DNA of 43,391 bases. Origin: a virus. Each line of letters begins with the position of its first letter. Positions within the stretch are counted from its first letter, which is position 1. The DNA is taken from IMG/VR virus record IMGVR_UViG_3300024520_000014, positions 1 through 43,391 of that record; one strand, 5' to 3'. The notes beneath the pieces are model-generated. The model saw only the letters and a program-made list of their open reading frames with translations. It was not told where the DNA came from and made no database searches. Made by a program: the position numbers and the translations under genes. Below are positions 25,769-36,637 of this stretch, one piece after another.

Positions 25769-27742
25769 TTAAATTTTAGGAGTATTAACACTTGCTACTT
25801 CAGGAACTTGTCAGTCAGGGCTTACCTCAGCTCATTTCTCTTCTTCTGATACTAAATTCTGAGATTGGTCAGGTGCTATATCAGGAGCTCTCGTTCCTTT
25901 CATCATTGTTTGCAATTCCTTGTATAGTTCTTTCTTTTCTTCTTGTACTTCCATATCATCTGATTGTTCTATATCTATATTATTCAGCTTAGCTAAATCC
26001 ATTATGGCTTTCTTCTTAGGAATTATTTGTGCTAGTTCAGGATCAGAATTATACGCATTTGTTAATCATGCTATTCCATTATAAAATTCCATTCTTTGTG
26101 CTTTTTCTACTTCTGTTATAGTAGGAGCATTAAGATCAGTTGATACCTCTATTTTAACGTCTCATCTTATAGATTCTGGAGTTACCTCGAATATTTGTTT
26201 TTCATTTGTTTTCATAAACCTTTTCCCTTTCATTTTTGGTACTTCTATCGTAGGGTATTCTTTTTCTATTTTTCATACTTTCTCTCATTTAGCATCCTTT
26301 CATTCTATTTCCTTATTATTATCATCTATATTTACTAATTTTCTTACAAGCTTAAGAGGATAAAACATTTGTAAATTATCTTTATGCTGATTCGCTAACT
26401 CTTCAAAGGCTTCATCTCTATTCTTTAAAACTACATTTACTCTTTGTAAAGAGCTTTCTTTTTGTACTGCTGTTTGATATGCTGTTTGTTGAGGTTCTCA
26501 TATTATATTCATTATATCAATACCACAAAAGATAGCCACTTCCTTAAATAACTCTTGAAGTCTTGTGAATATAGCTTGGTTCGGTGGAGTACCACTTAAT
26601 TGTTGGAAATTTCATTGTAAATTTCCTTTAAATTTCATAAATTGATTATTGTACGCGAACTGGTTTCAATCAAAACTTAAACCTCATCAAAGAGCAATAA
26701 CCTCTTGATTCGATCTCTTTATTGCTTCCATTAACATTTCTCTGAGCTTGTTTATATCTGATTTGAAGGTAACAAGTATCTCACATAATCATTTCCCATA
26801 TATAGAGAAAGGATTTTTACCGTATTGTCTTACTACGAAAGGTAAACAATGAGAAGCATTTAATATAGGATGTGATTTTAGCAGAACACTATCATTCGCC
26901 ACTTCCCGGTACATATCAAGTTTAGTATTCCAGTATTTAGTCATTTTTACATATTTACTCTCTCATTCTCATCTTTCTTCTTGTACAATAAAAGGTCTAT
27001 TAGAATTGTATCTTGATTGGGTAGGAATAATAGCATTAAGTTTTTCTTTATCATAACTATTATCAAGAGAGTAATCTAAAAACTCCTCATAAGTTAAATA
27101 AGTTTCATAAATACAGTCTACTGCATCTTTCATTTTCTTTGCTCTCTCATCTACATAAAAATCTCTTATATCAATATTCTTTAATAAGATATCTCATTTA
27201 GTTTGTAGCTTTCTTTTGAATTTAATTTTACCGTCATCATCTTCTCCGTCAAAATCAGAAATAACTCTATATGATCTCTCATATCATGTGAATATTATAG
27301 AGGTTCAGAATATAGCCGTTAAATACTCATTATTAAGTATCTCAGAGTCTCTATTATTTACTCCCCAGTCATGTTTCCATACTTTTTCTAATATCCTTTC
27401 TTGATAATCAAATCATACAGCCCCAGTAAAATTGAAATTAGTTGGTCTCTTTATAGCTTCTGATACAAATAACTCTATGATAGACCTTTCTAGTGGTACA
27501 TTAGATGAAGCTCTACCATCTGTATAGGGTACAAATATAGCCTCAAATTGCTTAATAAATTGTTTCCAATATTTGTCTACAACTGTTCTTTTTTGTAGCA
27601 TCTTATTCTTCCTGTCCTTGATGAATCAAATGATTTTTTCATCTTCTTCTGAGCTTTTATAATTCTTTACTACAGGTTCTTGAATCTCTTTGAGAGTTTC
27701 TGAAGTTAGTTTTGTATCTTTACTATTATTCTCTACAAGCAT
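25769..27742 (-). CDS. Portal protein, 657 aa
   Basis: Size, place (after terminase) and sequence fit a podovirus-type portal: FIKQFEAIFVPYTDGRASSN VPLERSIIELF, VRQYGKNPFSIYGKGLCEIL, then the long helical stem SDINKLREMLMEAIKRSNQE and NIIGEPQQTAYQTAVQKESS, where Q-T-A-x-x-A is a common portal feature. The C-terminus is acidic and Pro-rich. The dodecameric ring forms the DNA channel and binds terminase. Translation starts 35 nt after an AACCCACTA leader motif. Confidence 0.85.
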
Positions 27743-27767
27743 ATTTTTAGGGTAAAAGATATATTTG

Positions 27768-27816
27768 TAGTGGGTTTCTTTAGTTTATAATATACTAATA
27801 TGTCAGATATTAGCAA
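27768..27816 (-). promoter_or_regulatory. Portal operon promoter with AACCCACTA leader motif
   Basis: TTGCTA at 27811-27816, 16 bp, TATATT at 27789-27794; leader motif AAACCCACTA at 27768-27777. Confidence 0.6.
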
Positions 27817-27820
27817 GTTT

Positions 27821-29452
27821 TTATATATTAATATAAGACATACGTAATTCTCATGTAATAGGGTCTTTTATCTCTTCTAGTATTTTCTCAGGTTCTCATT
27901 TCTTTTGAGTCTCTACGAAGTTATCAAGCATATATATAGTGAAGTACTCTAATGCAGTCCTATAATGAGAAGTCCAATCATGTATAGGCTCATTGGTTGG
28001 TCTTCTTATTACTGCCCCCTCCTTTACTTCAGGATATTTAGCATTTTGTATAGAACTAATAAAATCAGCACATCTCTCATTAACTCTTAATCTATGTATA
28101 TTAGAGTTTGTTTTTAATATTTGAGTTGTTTTAGGATTATCTCTTGTATTAGGAGTATTTAGATATATTCATACCTTTTGATACTCATTAAATATTACTA
28201 TACCGTCTGGAGTATGTAAATTCTTTATATTACTATGGGTATCATATGGATCAGATATAAACGTAGCCTCTCTCCAGTTATAATTCCTATATCTTGACAG
28301 GAAAGCTAACTCATTATCATTTAAAGCTATCTTAGGAGCTCATGCCATGAAGTTTGCCATATCAGGTACTTGACAGTTCATCTCTATACTATCTATAATA
28401 TCCCAGTAATGACTATCATGATTAGCTTGTGCTATTATTACTGCGTGAGGATCAACTCATCAATGTGAGTTATCTATTATAATAAAGAGAGGTTTAGTAG
28501 GGTTATAATCCACCAATTCAGTATCTCACTTGAAACTAGCATATACTCTTCAAGATATAGACATATTATAATCTATTTCTAACTCTTGGGCTATTTGCTC
28601 CTTAGTCATTCATTGTATCTTCCATTCATACCATTCTTTAGTATATATAGGATTCTCAGACCAATGACAACGATGATATCTTATTAATCATTTTACAGCG
28701 AGTTTTCTCATTCTGAAGTACTCATTACCCTCACCATTAGGAGTAGAGTTAAAGAACCTACAAGGGGTAGCACTTGATATACTCATATTGATTGCTTGTG
28801 CATATTGCATAAAAGCCATCTCATCAAATACAACAAACCCAAAAGTTCCTCAACGTCAAGCATTGGGATTAGCACTCTCTCATACTATACTTCATGTTCA
28901 ATCATTACGAGATATACTCATAAACTTATTATTATCCGTACCACTAGCCTTTTCTAGTCATTCAGGCAATATCCATTCAGGTAAGGCTCTAATCATAAAC
29001 CTTATCTTCTCGAAATGACTCTTTATATCTCAGTTCTTATCTACTTCATCGGATTTCTTACTTATATATAAACTCTTTATATTATGAAACATATAAGCAT
29101 ATAACTGTAATCATGCAAGTATCCATGAAAATCACATTTGTCTTGACTTCTCTGAAAATACATCTGTTGGAGTCGTTCTCTCCTCAACTGGTAATTGTCA
29201 CATCTTTATTGCATCCCAAGCGTCCTCTAAGAACTCCTCTTGAAATTCAAATAATATAAAAGGTATTACATTCCCGAATCTCTCAGGGATCATACTAGGA
29301 TTTCTATCCGTACAAAGAAAGTACTTGAAGAAGTAAATCGGGTCTCTCTTACATATAGATATGATACTCTTTTTTACATTATCAGACTTATCACATTCTA
29401 TTAGTATTTTCCCTCTTTCTTTTATATTTAGTTCTAAGTTTTTTAATATCAT
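27821..29452 (-). CDS. terL: Terminase large subunit, 543 aa
   Basis: ATPase: Walker A variant EKSRQMGFSW at 101-110 (Gly107 is TGA), Walker B FVVFDE at about 206-211, coupling motif FFNSTPNGEGNEYF near 235. Nuclease: IIIDNSHGGVDPHA near 310 and ISDPYDTHSN further on. The enzyme packages DNA into the head through the portal and cuts the concatemer. Length is normal. The preceding YKYFLC-type N-terminus and FQEEFLEDAW adenine-motif region are intact. Confidence 0.93.
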
Positions 29453-29499
29453 ATTGTTAGTATATTTAATTTAGGCATTTAATCAATACTATAGCTTTT

Positions 29500-29733
29500 T
29501 TATATTCAATTAGTTATATCAATAGTGGGATCATCTTTTATAATGTCCCAACCTTCAGTCATTATAAAAGGTTTTGGTGGGAATAAATTCATTCTATCAA
29601 TTATTAATTTATTTAACTCACTCCTTTTGTTGTCCAACCTATATATTGATGCTGTTATATCTTTAATTTCGTATCATATTTTATTAATATATTCATCATC
29701 TACTCATACTATTTCTTCTGAAAATGTTGTCAT
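29500..29733 (-). CDS. Hypothetical protein, 77 aa, upstream of terL
   Basis: MTTFSEEIVGVDDEYINKIG YEIKDITASIYRLDNKRSEL: a helical pair with heptads, then IMTEGWDIIKDDP. It precedes terL, so a packaging role is possible, but the HTH protein at 41757 is a better small-terminase candidate. Confidence 0.6.
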
Positions 29734-30084
29734 AATTTAATTAGTTATATATTAAAATCATACTTGTAATTATTATTTGCAGAGCAAGAGCAAGTGAGAG
29801 AGTGAGTAAACTGTAGTAAATAATATCCCCCCCTATATACTATTAACTACATAAACTACTTAGTCACTACCACTCAGAGATATACTCTTAGAGTTCATTT
29901 ACTTTAAGTAAAATGTCTCTTATCAAACTCATAAACATTTGCGTCTGCTGTCGCTTCGCTTCGTATCGTTCGGTTATGCTACTGGGATATTTTAAACCTC
30001 TTGGGAAGTACATTATCCGAGCTATAATCTAAGTAAACATAACTATACTTAGAACTCTAGACTGTTAATTCAATAAACTTTATA

Positions 30085-30168
30085 GAAAAAAACCTTACTA
30101 TTCGTAGTAGTAAGGGTAAACTCAGTAGTTCGAGTTGCCTCGTACTACGAATACGAGTTTAATTTGTA
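30085..30168 (-). ncRNA. Putative kissing-loop small RNA E, about 85 nt
   Basis: Two hairpins: CTCGTA/TACGAG with loop TTCGTAG (30139-30157) and CCTTACTA/TAGTAAGG with loop CTACGAA (30093-30115), the second followed by seven T as terminator. The two 7-base loops are exact complements, so they can kiss. Promoter TTGCAA-16-TAGTAT lies just upstream (30174-30201). No coding frame. Strong evidence for a functional RNA of unknown role. Confidence 0.75.
30093..30115 (-). terminator. Terminator of RNA E
   Basis: 8-bp stem and seven T on the minus strand; also one half of the kissing-loop pair. Confidence 0.8.
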
Positions 30169-30173
30169 CTTAA

Positions 30174-30201
30174 ATACTATAGATAAAATGAGGAATTGCA
30201 A
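30174..30201 (-). promoter_or_regulatory. Promoter of RNA E, TTGCAA-16-TAGTAT
   Basis: TTGCAA at 30196-30201 and TAGTAT at 30174-30179. Confidence 0.65.
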
Positions 30202-30298
30202 ATCTTTTTTATACTTTTTTCATTACCTCTATAAAGCTATTGTATATATAAAAGGTATAATATTACCTATGAATACCAGTAAAAGTATAGTCGATTAT

Positions 30299-30356
30299 TT
30301 GCATTAATTGAAATGAAGTGATACTATTAGTGTACAGTTTATTTATTAACCCACTA
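30299..30356 (+). promoter_or_regulatory. Plus-strand promoter TTGCAT-17-TACTAT with AACCCACTA motif
   Basis: TTGCAT at 30299-30304, TACTAT at 30322-30327, and the leader motif AACCCACTA at 30348-30356, three bases before the first ATG. It is the only clear plus-strand promoter. Confidence 0.65.
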
Positions 30357-30359
30357 CAA

Positions 30360-30458
30360 ATGAATAAATATGAGAAGTATTATATTATGTTATTTATAGC
30401 TGTTCTGTTAGTAGCGTTGTACTTCGTTGTATGACCAGATTATTTAAGTTTTATGTAA
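30360..30458 (+). CDS. Tiny membrane protein, 32 aa, plus strand
   Basis: MNKYEKYYIMLFIAVLLVAL YFVVGPDYLSFM: a short polar start and one membrane helix; the Gly in VVGP is TGA. One of only two genes on this strand, after a dedicated promoter. Size and hydrophobicity would suit a holin, antiholin or membrane peptide; not diagnostic. Confidence 0.65.
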
Positions 30459-30499
30459 GAGTGAGAAAGAGGAGAATTTTAATATTTAATTATAAGATT

Positions 30500-30652
30500 A
30501 TGGAAATAGTTATTTGAGTTGTTATATTTATTATAATAGTTGTTATATTTGAAAATATAATGAGAATAGAAAAAAGAGTAGGAAGATTAGAAGATAAATT
30601 TTATAATCAAGAAAACCCAGAGTGGCATAAAGGTATTAAATGAAAAAAATAG
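30500..30652 (+). CDS. Small membrane protein, 50 aa, plus strand
   Basis: One N-terminal helix (MEIVIGVVIFIIIVVIFENI) then a charged tail (MRIEKRVGRLEDKFYNQENP). This N-in anchor with charged tail is the plan of Rz1-less spanin or holin-type lysis proteins and of small phage membrane proteins. A G-rich sequence, AAAGAGGAG, precedes the start by about 30 bases. It ends before a shared terminator. Confidence 0.65.
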
Positions 30653-30664
30653 AAAGACTAGAGA

Positions 30665-30694
30665 AGAAAAAAAGACTTTAATTAGTCTTTTTTT
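30665..30694. terminator. Bidirectional terminator between convergent genes
   Basis: Stem AAAGACT/AGTCTTT (30671-30677 with 30684-30690) flanked by A-run and T-run, so it works for both the plus-strand unit and the minus-strand 1033-aa gene, whose stop is at 30693. Confidence 0.85.
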
Positions 30695-33600
30695 ATTTAT
30701 ATAAATCTTTTAATTTAGTTGCACTAAATTTTCAAGGTCTTAAATATGCTATTTCAAATCAGTCTTCTTCTATTACTGCATCATAATATTTTTTAAATTT
30801 ATTAAAAATAACCTCTCTCTTTTCCAAGTATCCTATATTTTCTGATATTTCTCTTCAACTTTTTGCATTGTCTCCAAAAAAAACTTTATCTAAGTCTTTT
30901 TTATTTACTCATATATTTTTACTTATTTCATCTATTGTATATATACTATCTGAATACATAGGATTATTAATTTTTAGTTCAGTTGTATATAAATCTCCAT
31001 ACCCTTTAGCTTTATCTATATCCGTTGAAAAATATATTCCATCTCAATATCTACCACCTCACTTTCCTAATTTTTTTATTTCAGGATTTACTTTACTTCA
31101 AGTAACTACTGTAATTGGTTTACTTATGTCTATATTCTTTTTATATGGTATGTTATAATTTTTAACAAACTCATCAACACTCTTATATTTTTTAGCTTCG
31201 CTAATTAAATCACTTTCACTCATAGTATCCTTTTTAACATCTAATGACTTAACTGTATCATTAGTTTTTGTTTTTTGCAAACTTGGTTCTACTTTCTTTA
31301 TTCAAGTATCTATATTACTAGGTTTTTTAATAGTAGTATTAGGTTTACTTGTTTCAATTGATTTTCATAACTTAACAGGCTCTTTGATAATACTTTTAGG
31401 CCTTGTAATGCTTGGTGTTTTTAGAGTAGATTTATACTTTTCCATAAATATTTTATCCTTCATCTCATCAAATATATCTTGTACAGTTCTAGTTTGCTCC
31501 CACGGATTTTGACTAAGATATTCTTGTGCTGCATTACTAAAATCTTTTGCATTTTTACTTTCTAAAAATTCTATCTCTGAATATTTATCCCCACTTTTAC
31601 TTTTAATAACTCTTTTTTCGTCTCAATATAGATTTTTAAATTTACTTAATAAATCATCTCAATATTTCTTTTTAAGAGTAGAAGATATACTTTCTATTTT
31701 ATTTATATTTTCTATTCAAATAATTTTAGAGTCTATCTCTGTTAATAATTCTTTTTCCTTTCATAATCACAAATCTCTAATATCGTTTTTAAGATTTTTC
31801 AAATCATCAATATTATCTGTTTCCTTTATGATTGTTTTAGATAATTTGTAATTCTCTGATTGTGTATTATTTATATTTCTTCAAAACTTTGTAGTCAATA
31901 AATCTTTTTTACTTTCTTGGATAATTCATTTTTCTATAGTTTGAGGTGTAGTTATATGCCTTTTAGTTTTTCATACTGGCAATGCTAGAGGTTTTTTAAT
32001 CACTTGCTTTGGTATAGATTTTTTAATACCACCAAGCTTTTTATACCCCTCTTTTACTAAGAAATCAGGGTCTTTCATTTTTCAATATAACTTTCATAGA
32101 GCAACTTTTCATAATCATTTTCACATGGTAGCTATTCATTCTGGTCCTTTTGTAAAAGTACTAATACCTCATTTAATTATATCTCATGCTCCAGAGATTC
32201 TAGAAAAGCTTTCTTCCAATGATGAGCCCTTTGCTCTCATATTCTTTATATTTGCCTTTACTATATCAGGGTAAGTCTCTGCTAAGGCTCTATATTCTCA
32301 CATAAGCTCTTTAAATTGAGTTCCTTTTACATTTCATATAATGTTATTTTCAGTTGTTCTAATCTCATTTCAAAGCTTTTTAAGAACTGTATTATACATA
32401 TCTCCAAAAGGGTTTTGTTGTTTAAATGATGTTTCAGCATTTAGCCTTGACCTCATACCTCATAATGTCGGTACATCAATATTTCATTGCTTTTTATAAT
32501 AATCTGATAATCATTTTAAAGCTTTGATGTCAGCATCATCACTAGGAATATACTCTCATCTTTTTACTTTACCAGCTATCTCATCATCTATTATTTTAGA
32601 AAACTGCTTTCAATTTACTTTCTCAACAGCCTTTCATCTAGCTTTTTCAACCTGATCCCATACTTTCTTCATCGAATCCTTATATGCCAATGCTCTTGTT
32701 TCGGTATCTACTGGCTTATGTCAGTATTTTAATACAGTTTCATCAGCTTTCTGTACATTCTTTCATATATTAACTATATTCTTATCCTTTCATAATGTTT
32801 GGTATGAGGGACTTGCTGCCTTGAATAGTTCTTTATTTCAAGAGCTACTTCATAATATTTTTCATGCTACCTTCTCTGTTCATGCCTCTATGGCTACTCA
32901 AGGCTTCTTTGCTACTGCCTTAAGACGATCAAGTATAACTTGTTTATTATCGAATCATGCACTAATCTTTCATTTAGATACATCTAATCCCTTTTTAGCA
33001 AAGTCTGTTACTTGTCATAATCATTTCTTAGTCATACCTCATACCTGCTTTACTCATGTCTCTAATCATTCTTGTAATACTTTTCAACCTTCCTTTAATC
33101 ATGTAACTCATTTCTTAACTGTTCATAATCATGTAGCATCTGCTGCTAACTGTAAACCTCAAAAGAATGCCTTATAATTTCTAGCTTTTTCAGGGTCTGT
33201 TTGTTTGAGATATTCATATCATTCTAAAGCTTCATTTACTTCACTCATTACCATTTCTCATCATTTAGATTGCATAGCACTCTGTAATCCGTCTTGTAGT
33301 GATTGTTTTACTTCCTCTGGAGCAACTGTTTTTAATCAAGACATAAAAGCATCTCATATAGTTTCTGAGACACCTCAGGCTATAACTCACATCGATTGGA
33401 GTAAACTGGAAGTAGAGGACTGTTTACCCATTACCTCTGAAGTTTTAGCATCCTTTATGTCTGTTCAAATATCTTGTACAGTTTGAGCAGTTCTCCCCAA
33501 TAGTCATTTCTCTACTCCTCCTTCTCTATCTAATTCTCATTTACTAATCTTACTAATATCAGCTCAAAAACTACGAAGTCCTCAGGCTATTTCTCATCAG

Positions 33601-33794
33601 ACTTCTCAAAGCATCTTAGGTCATCTTGCTAACTGAGTTCAAACTCAACTAGCTACCTTTTGTAATACTCAAGGTTGTTCAGGCTTAGGAGTAGCCTTAG
33701 ACTTAATAATAAGCCCTTTAGCTCTTTCTTTATCTATTCATTTACTTAATAAGTCTTTGAATTTTCATATATCTTGCTCGTTAAATTCAGGCAT
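30693..33794 (-). CDS. Large ejection/internal virion protein with C-terminal ADP-ribosyltransferase-like domain, 1033 aa
   Basis: A very long frame, checked codon by codon with TGA as Gly. N-terminal half: helical, Gly-rich, with GG pairs (LAGGPKMLGEVWGEIAGGLR) as in proteins that enter the host membrane at infection. The last 130 residues read GRYGDGIYFSTDIDKAKGYG, DLYTTELKINNPMYSD... IEEDGFEIAYLRPGKFSATK LKDLYK. This G-x-x-F-S-T-D-x-x-x-A-x-x-Y-G pattern with a late D-G-x-E is the ART-PolyVal type of toxin-like ADP-ribosyltransferase. It may modify a host target on entry. Confidence 0.7.
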
Positions 33795-33796
33795 AA

Positions 33797-36622
33797 TTAT
33801 TTATTTAAGTAATTAAGTATATCATCATCAGAAGATGTTTTAGTTATATCCGATCCCCCTCATAAATAACTTAGTATATCTTCATCAGAAGATTTAGCAG
33901 TTACATTATTTGAAGTTTCTTTTCAAGAGAAACTATTTTTTAAGCTTTGGAAAGATTCCATCATTTTTTGTAATTCTTGTTTAACTTCTTCTTCATCTTT
34001 ATCAAAACCTATGATTTTTCATTCATCATTCCTCTCAGCTGATGAGTTTAATTCTCAAGCAGAGGCTTGTAATATAGCTAATTCTTTTTCAGATAATGCT
34101 CAGAAAGTAGCCCCTCTTGATTTAACATCAATTAAGTTTTGTAATACTTCAGCATCTAGTAAGTATTGAATTTTACCAAGTAATTGACTTCTTTTCCCAG
34201 TGATTGTTTGATAAGGAGATATTCATCTAGCTCTTCTTGCTCCAGAGAATGACTCTATAGTCTTTTCATTTGCTGAATCATCTTCAAATAATCAAGTTCA
34301 TTTAACTTGCTCATCTGACCAATCAACGATTTTATCAAGGGCAGAAATCTTAGCGCTTAAATCTGTCATTACAGGATGGTTCGCATTATAAACAACTGGT
34401 ACATTCGCTAAATAATTAGATACTTCATTCCTTAGTTTTTCATCTTTAATACCAGTTATTTTAGCATCTGCTTTACCATCTAATATATTCTTAGCCCAAG
34501 ATTGTGCTTCTGTACTATAGTTTTTTGCAATTGTGATGTCTTCTTCTTTTTGTTCTTCACCCTTAGGAGCATTACTATATACCATACCTTGTGCCTCTGC
34601 TTCTTCTGCTGTATACTTCTTTAATACTGGTCTTTGTCATGTTGATTTACCGTCTGCATTTGCTTCTAATACTTCAATACTTCCATCAGGATTAACTGTT
34701 TGTATAATTCAAGTATGTCATACATCATTTCATAAAGGATTTGATACGAATAACCCTCATGCTACTGGAATTTCACTCATTCATAGACTTGTTACAGCAT
34801 CTACTTTACTTTCTAAAGTATCCGTAAATCTTGATTGTCAAGTTGGGTTAATTCATGTAGCTTGGAAAAGATAATCATTTACGAGTTCTCCACATTGTAG
34901 ATTTACTCTTCCTCTTCTATTCATACTATAATCAGCTATAGAGTCTGGATTATCAGTAAAGTCACTTGTTATTTGTCATGTTCGTATATCTTTACTTTCT
35001 CATGTAGCTTGATTATAAAGAGTATTATCGTTTAATTTAGACCATTTATCAGTTGTTTTTCCTTCCTCTTCTCATTGTATTCAACCAATAAATGCTTCAT
35101 TACTAGCTAAACTAGGAACAGCCTTTATTGCATCCTCAGCACTCATAGCTCAACTATTAACTGCATTAATATAAGAGTTAGCGAGTTGAGCTGTAACACT
35201 TACTTCATCTTCTAGTATAGTACTATTAAACTGAGGGTTACCGTTTTCATCTAATACTAGCTCTCCATCTGGTCATATCTTAGGAGAAAAGAATTTACCG
35301 TTAGCTTGGAATGGTTCAAATCATTCTGGGAGTGCTTTTGGTATCTTTATTGTAGATCCATTTGAATCATATATAGGAGATCAATTCCCATTTACATAAT
35401 AACCCTTTACAGAACTCATTTCACCATTAACGGTATTACTATTCTGTTCATAAGCTATTGCTTCATTTCTTGCCTTATTTACTTCTCAACTTAAAAACCT
35501 CATTTGCTCCATACTTGCATCACTGAAACCTGTAATACTAGCGTCTAAATCTTGATACATTTTATCTCTGAAGGCTGTAAGTTCTTCTACTGTATCAAGT
35601 TTACCATTACTATCTGCTTCAGTAAGTCAATTAAAAGCATCTTGTATTGAACTATCTATATCATCATTTAACTTTGTAGTAATATCCTCCATTTGTCTTT
35701 CATATTGTACTGCCTTTTGAGTAAATCATAATGCTCTTGCTGCCTTAGATTTTCATAATAAACTTTGAATCTCTTGAAATGATTGAGAGGCTTCTTCTAA
35801 TTGATTTTCTACACTCACCATTCTCTGAGCTGATTTTCAAGGCATTCATAAATCACCCATATAAGCAACGGATTGTCTTAACTTAGCTATTCAGTCCTTT
35901 GCTCTTCTAAATGTTTGACTTTCTTGTATTTGTGCCATTTCTTCACTAATACCTTGTTGTTTTAATCTATATGCTTCGTTTTCTTCTGCTCTTGTCTTTG
36001 TGGTTTTATAATCCCTCATATAGTTTGCATAACTTTCAGCTATATCAAGATTATTCTTCATTGCATTTTCACCAGTAGCAAGAAATAGTTTCTTTTCATT
36101 CTCACTTAATCAATCGTAAAACTTCTTATAATCTCAAGATAATTCATTTTCATTTATTATACCATCCTTATTCGTATCAAAACTTTTATAATCTTGTCAA
36201 GCTCCTGTATCTCATGTAGTACCACCCGTTCAAGTTCATTGAGGATCAAGATTATCAGGAACAGGTGCTGTATCAGTCTTAGAACCAAAAGCATCAGGTT
36301 TATTAAAAACTCCGTCCTTTTTTGTTGGTTCTGCTACCATATTTACTCATGGTATACCTACTTGTGACTCATCATATCCTTTTACTCATGCTCAAGATAT
36401 ATCTTGTCAACTAGTTGTAGGTAAGTTTGTTCAAGTAGGAGTACTGCTTGGAGCAGTAGCCCCTGCAAGTTGCTTTCTTGTCTCTGTAAGTCAAGCTTCT
36501 CTATCTCATCAAGACGCATCAATATTCTGTTTTGTTAAGTCTATTAACTTCTTTTTGTTATCTTTTTTAATAGTTCCAGAAGAATATTGTTTTTTTGCTA
36601 GGTTTAAAGCGTTTACTGCCAT
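33797..36622 (-). CDS. Internal virion protein with EF-hand loop and CHAP-like amidase domain, 941 aa
   Basis: Residues 149-160 (DTNKDGIINENE) are a perfect EF-hand/dockerin calcium loop. Residues about 570-650 look like a CHAP/NlpC-P60 peptidase: LQCGELVNDYL with C577 at a helix start, then GHTGIIQTVNPDGSIEVLEA with H636. Long helical segments surround these. The protein probably travels with the particle and cleaves peptidoglycan during DNA entry. The next gene downstream (1033 aa) would be its ejection partner, as in T7/P22-type phages without a tape-measure. Confidence 0.7.
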
Positions 36623-36637
36623 AGATTTTTAGTTATA

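Larger units (their letters stand above)
29734..30359. other. Control region between divergent modules
   Basis: Over 600 bases without a convincing gene. It holds, from left to right: a C-run (about 29827-29833), an inverted repeat CTAAGTA/TACTTAG (about 30030-30053), a stretch at 29940-30030 of higher G+C, the kissing-loop RNA (30085-30168) with promoter and terminator, a GGTA/TACC repeat near 30255, and the plus-strand promoter at 30299-30327. A 39-codon plus frame (29913-30032) is present but has codons unlike the rest. Confidence 0.7.

Noticed and set aside
29990-30055. A tRNA-like string on the minus strand (AGCTCGGATAATG ... CTTCCCAAG)
   Set aside because: It lacks a proper T-loop, the anticodon stem does not pair and the acceptor ends do not match. 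No tRNA was recognised elsewhere.
32821-33486. Plus-strand frames of 118 and 93 codons
   Set aside because: They are complements of the 1033-aa gene. Their His/Ser richness comes from antisense TGA (TCA/CAT) codons.
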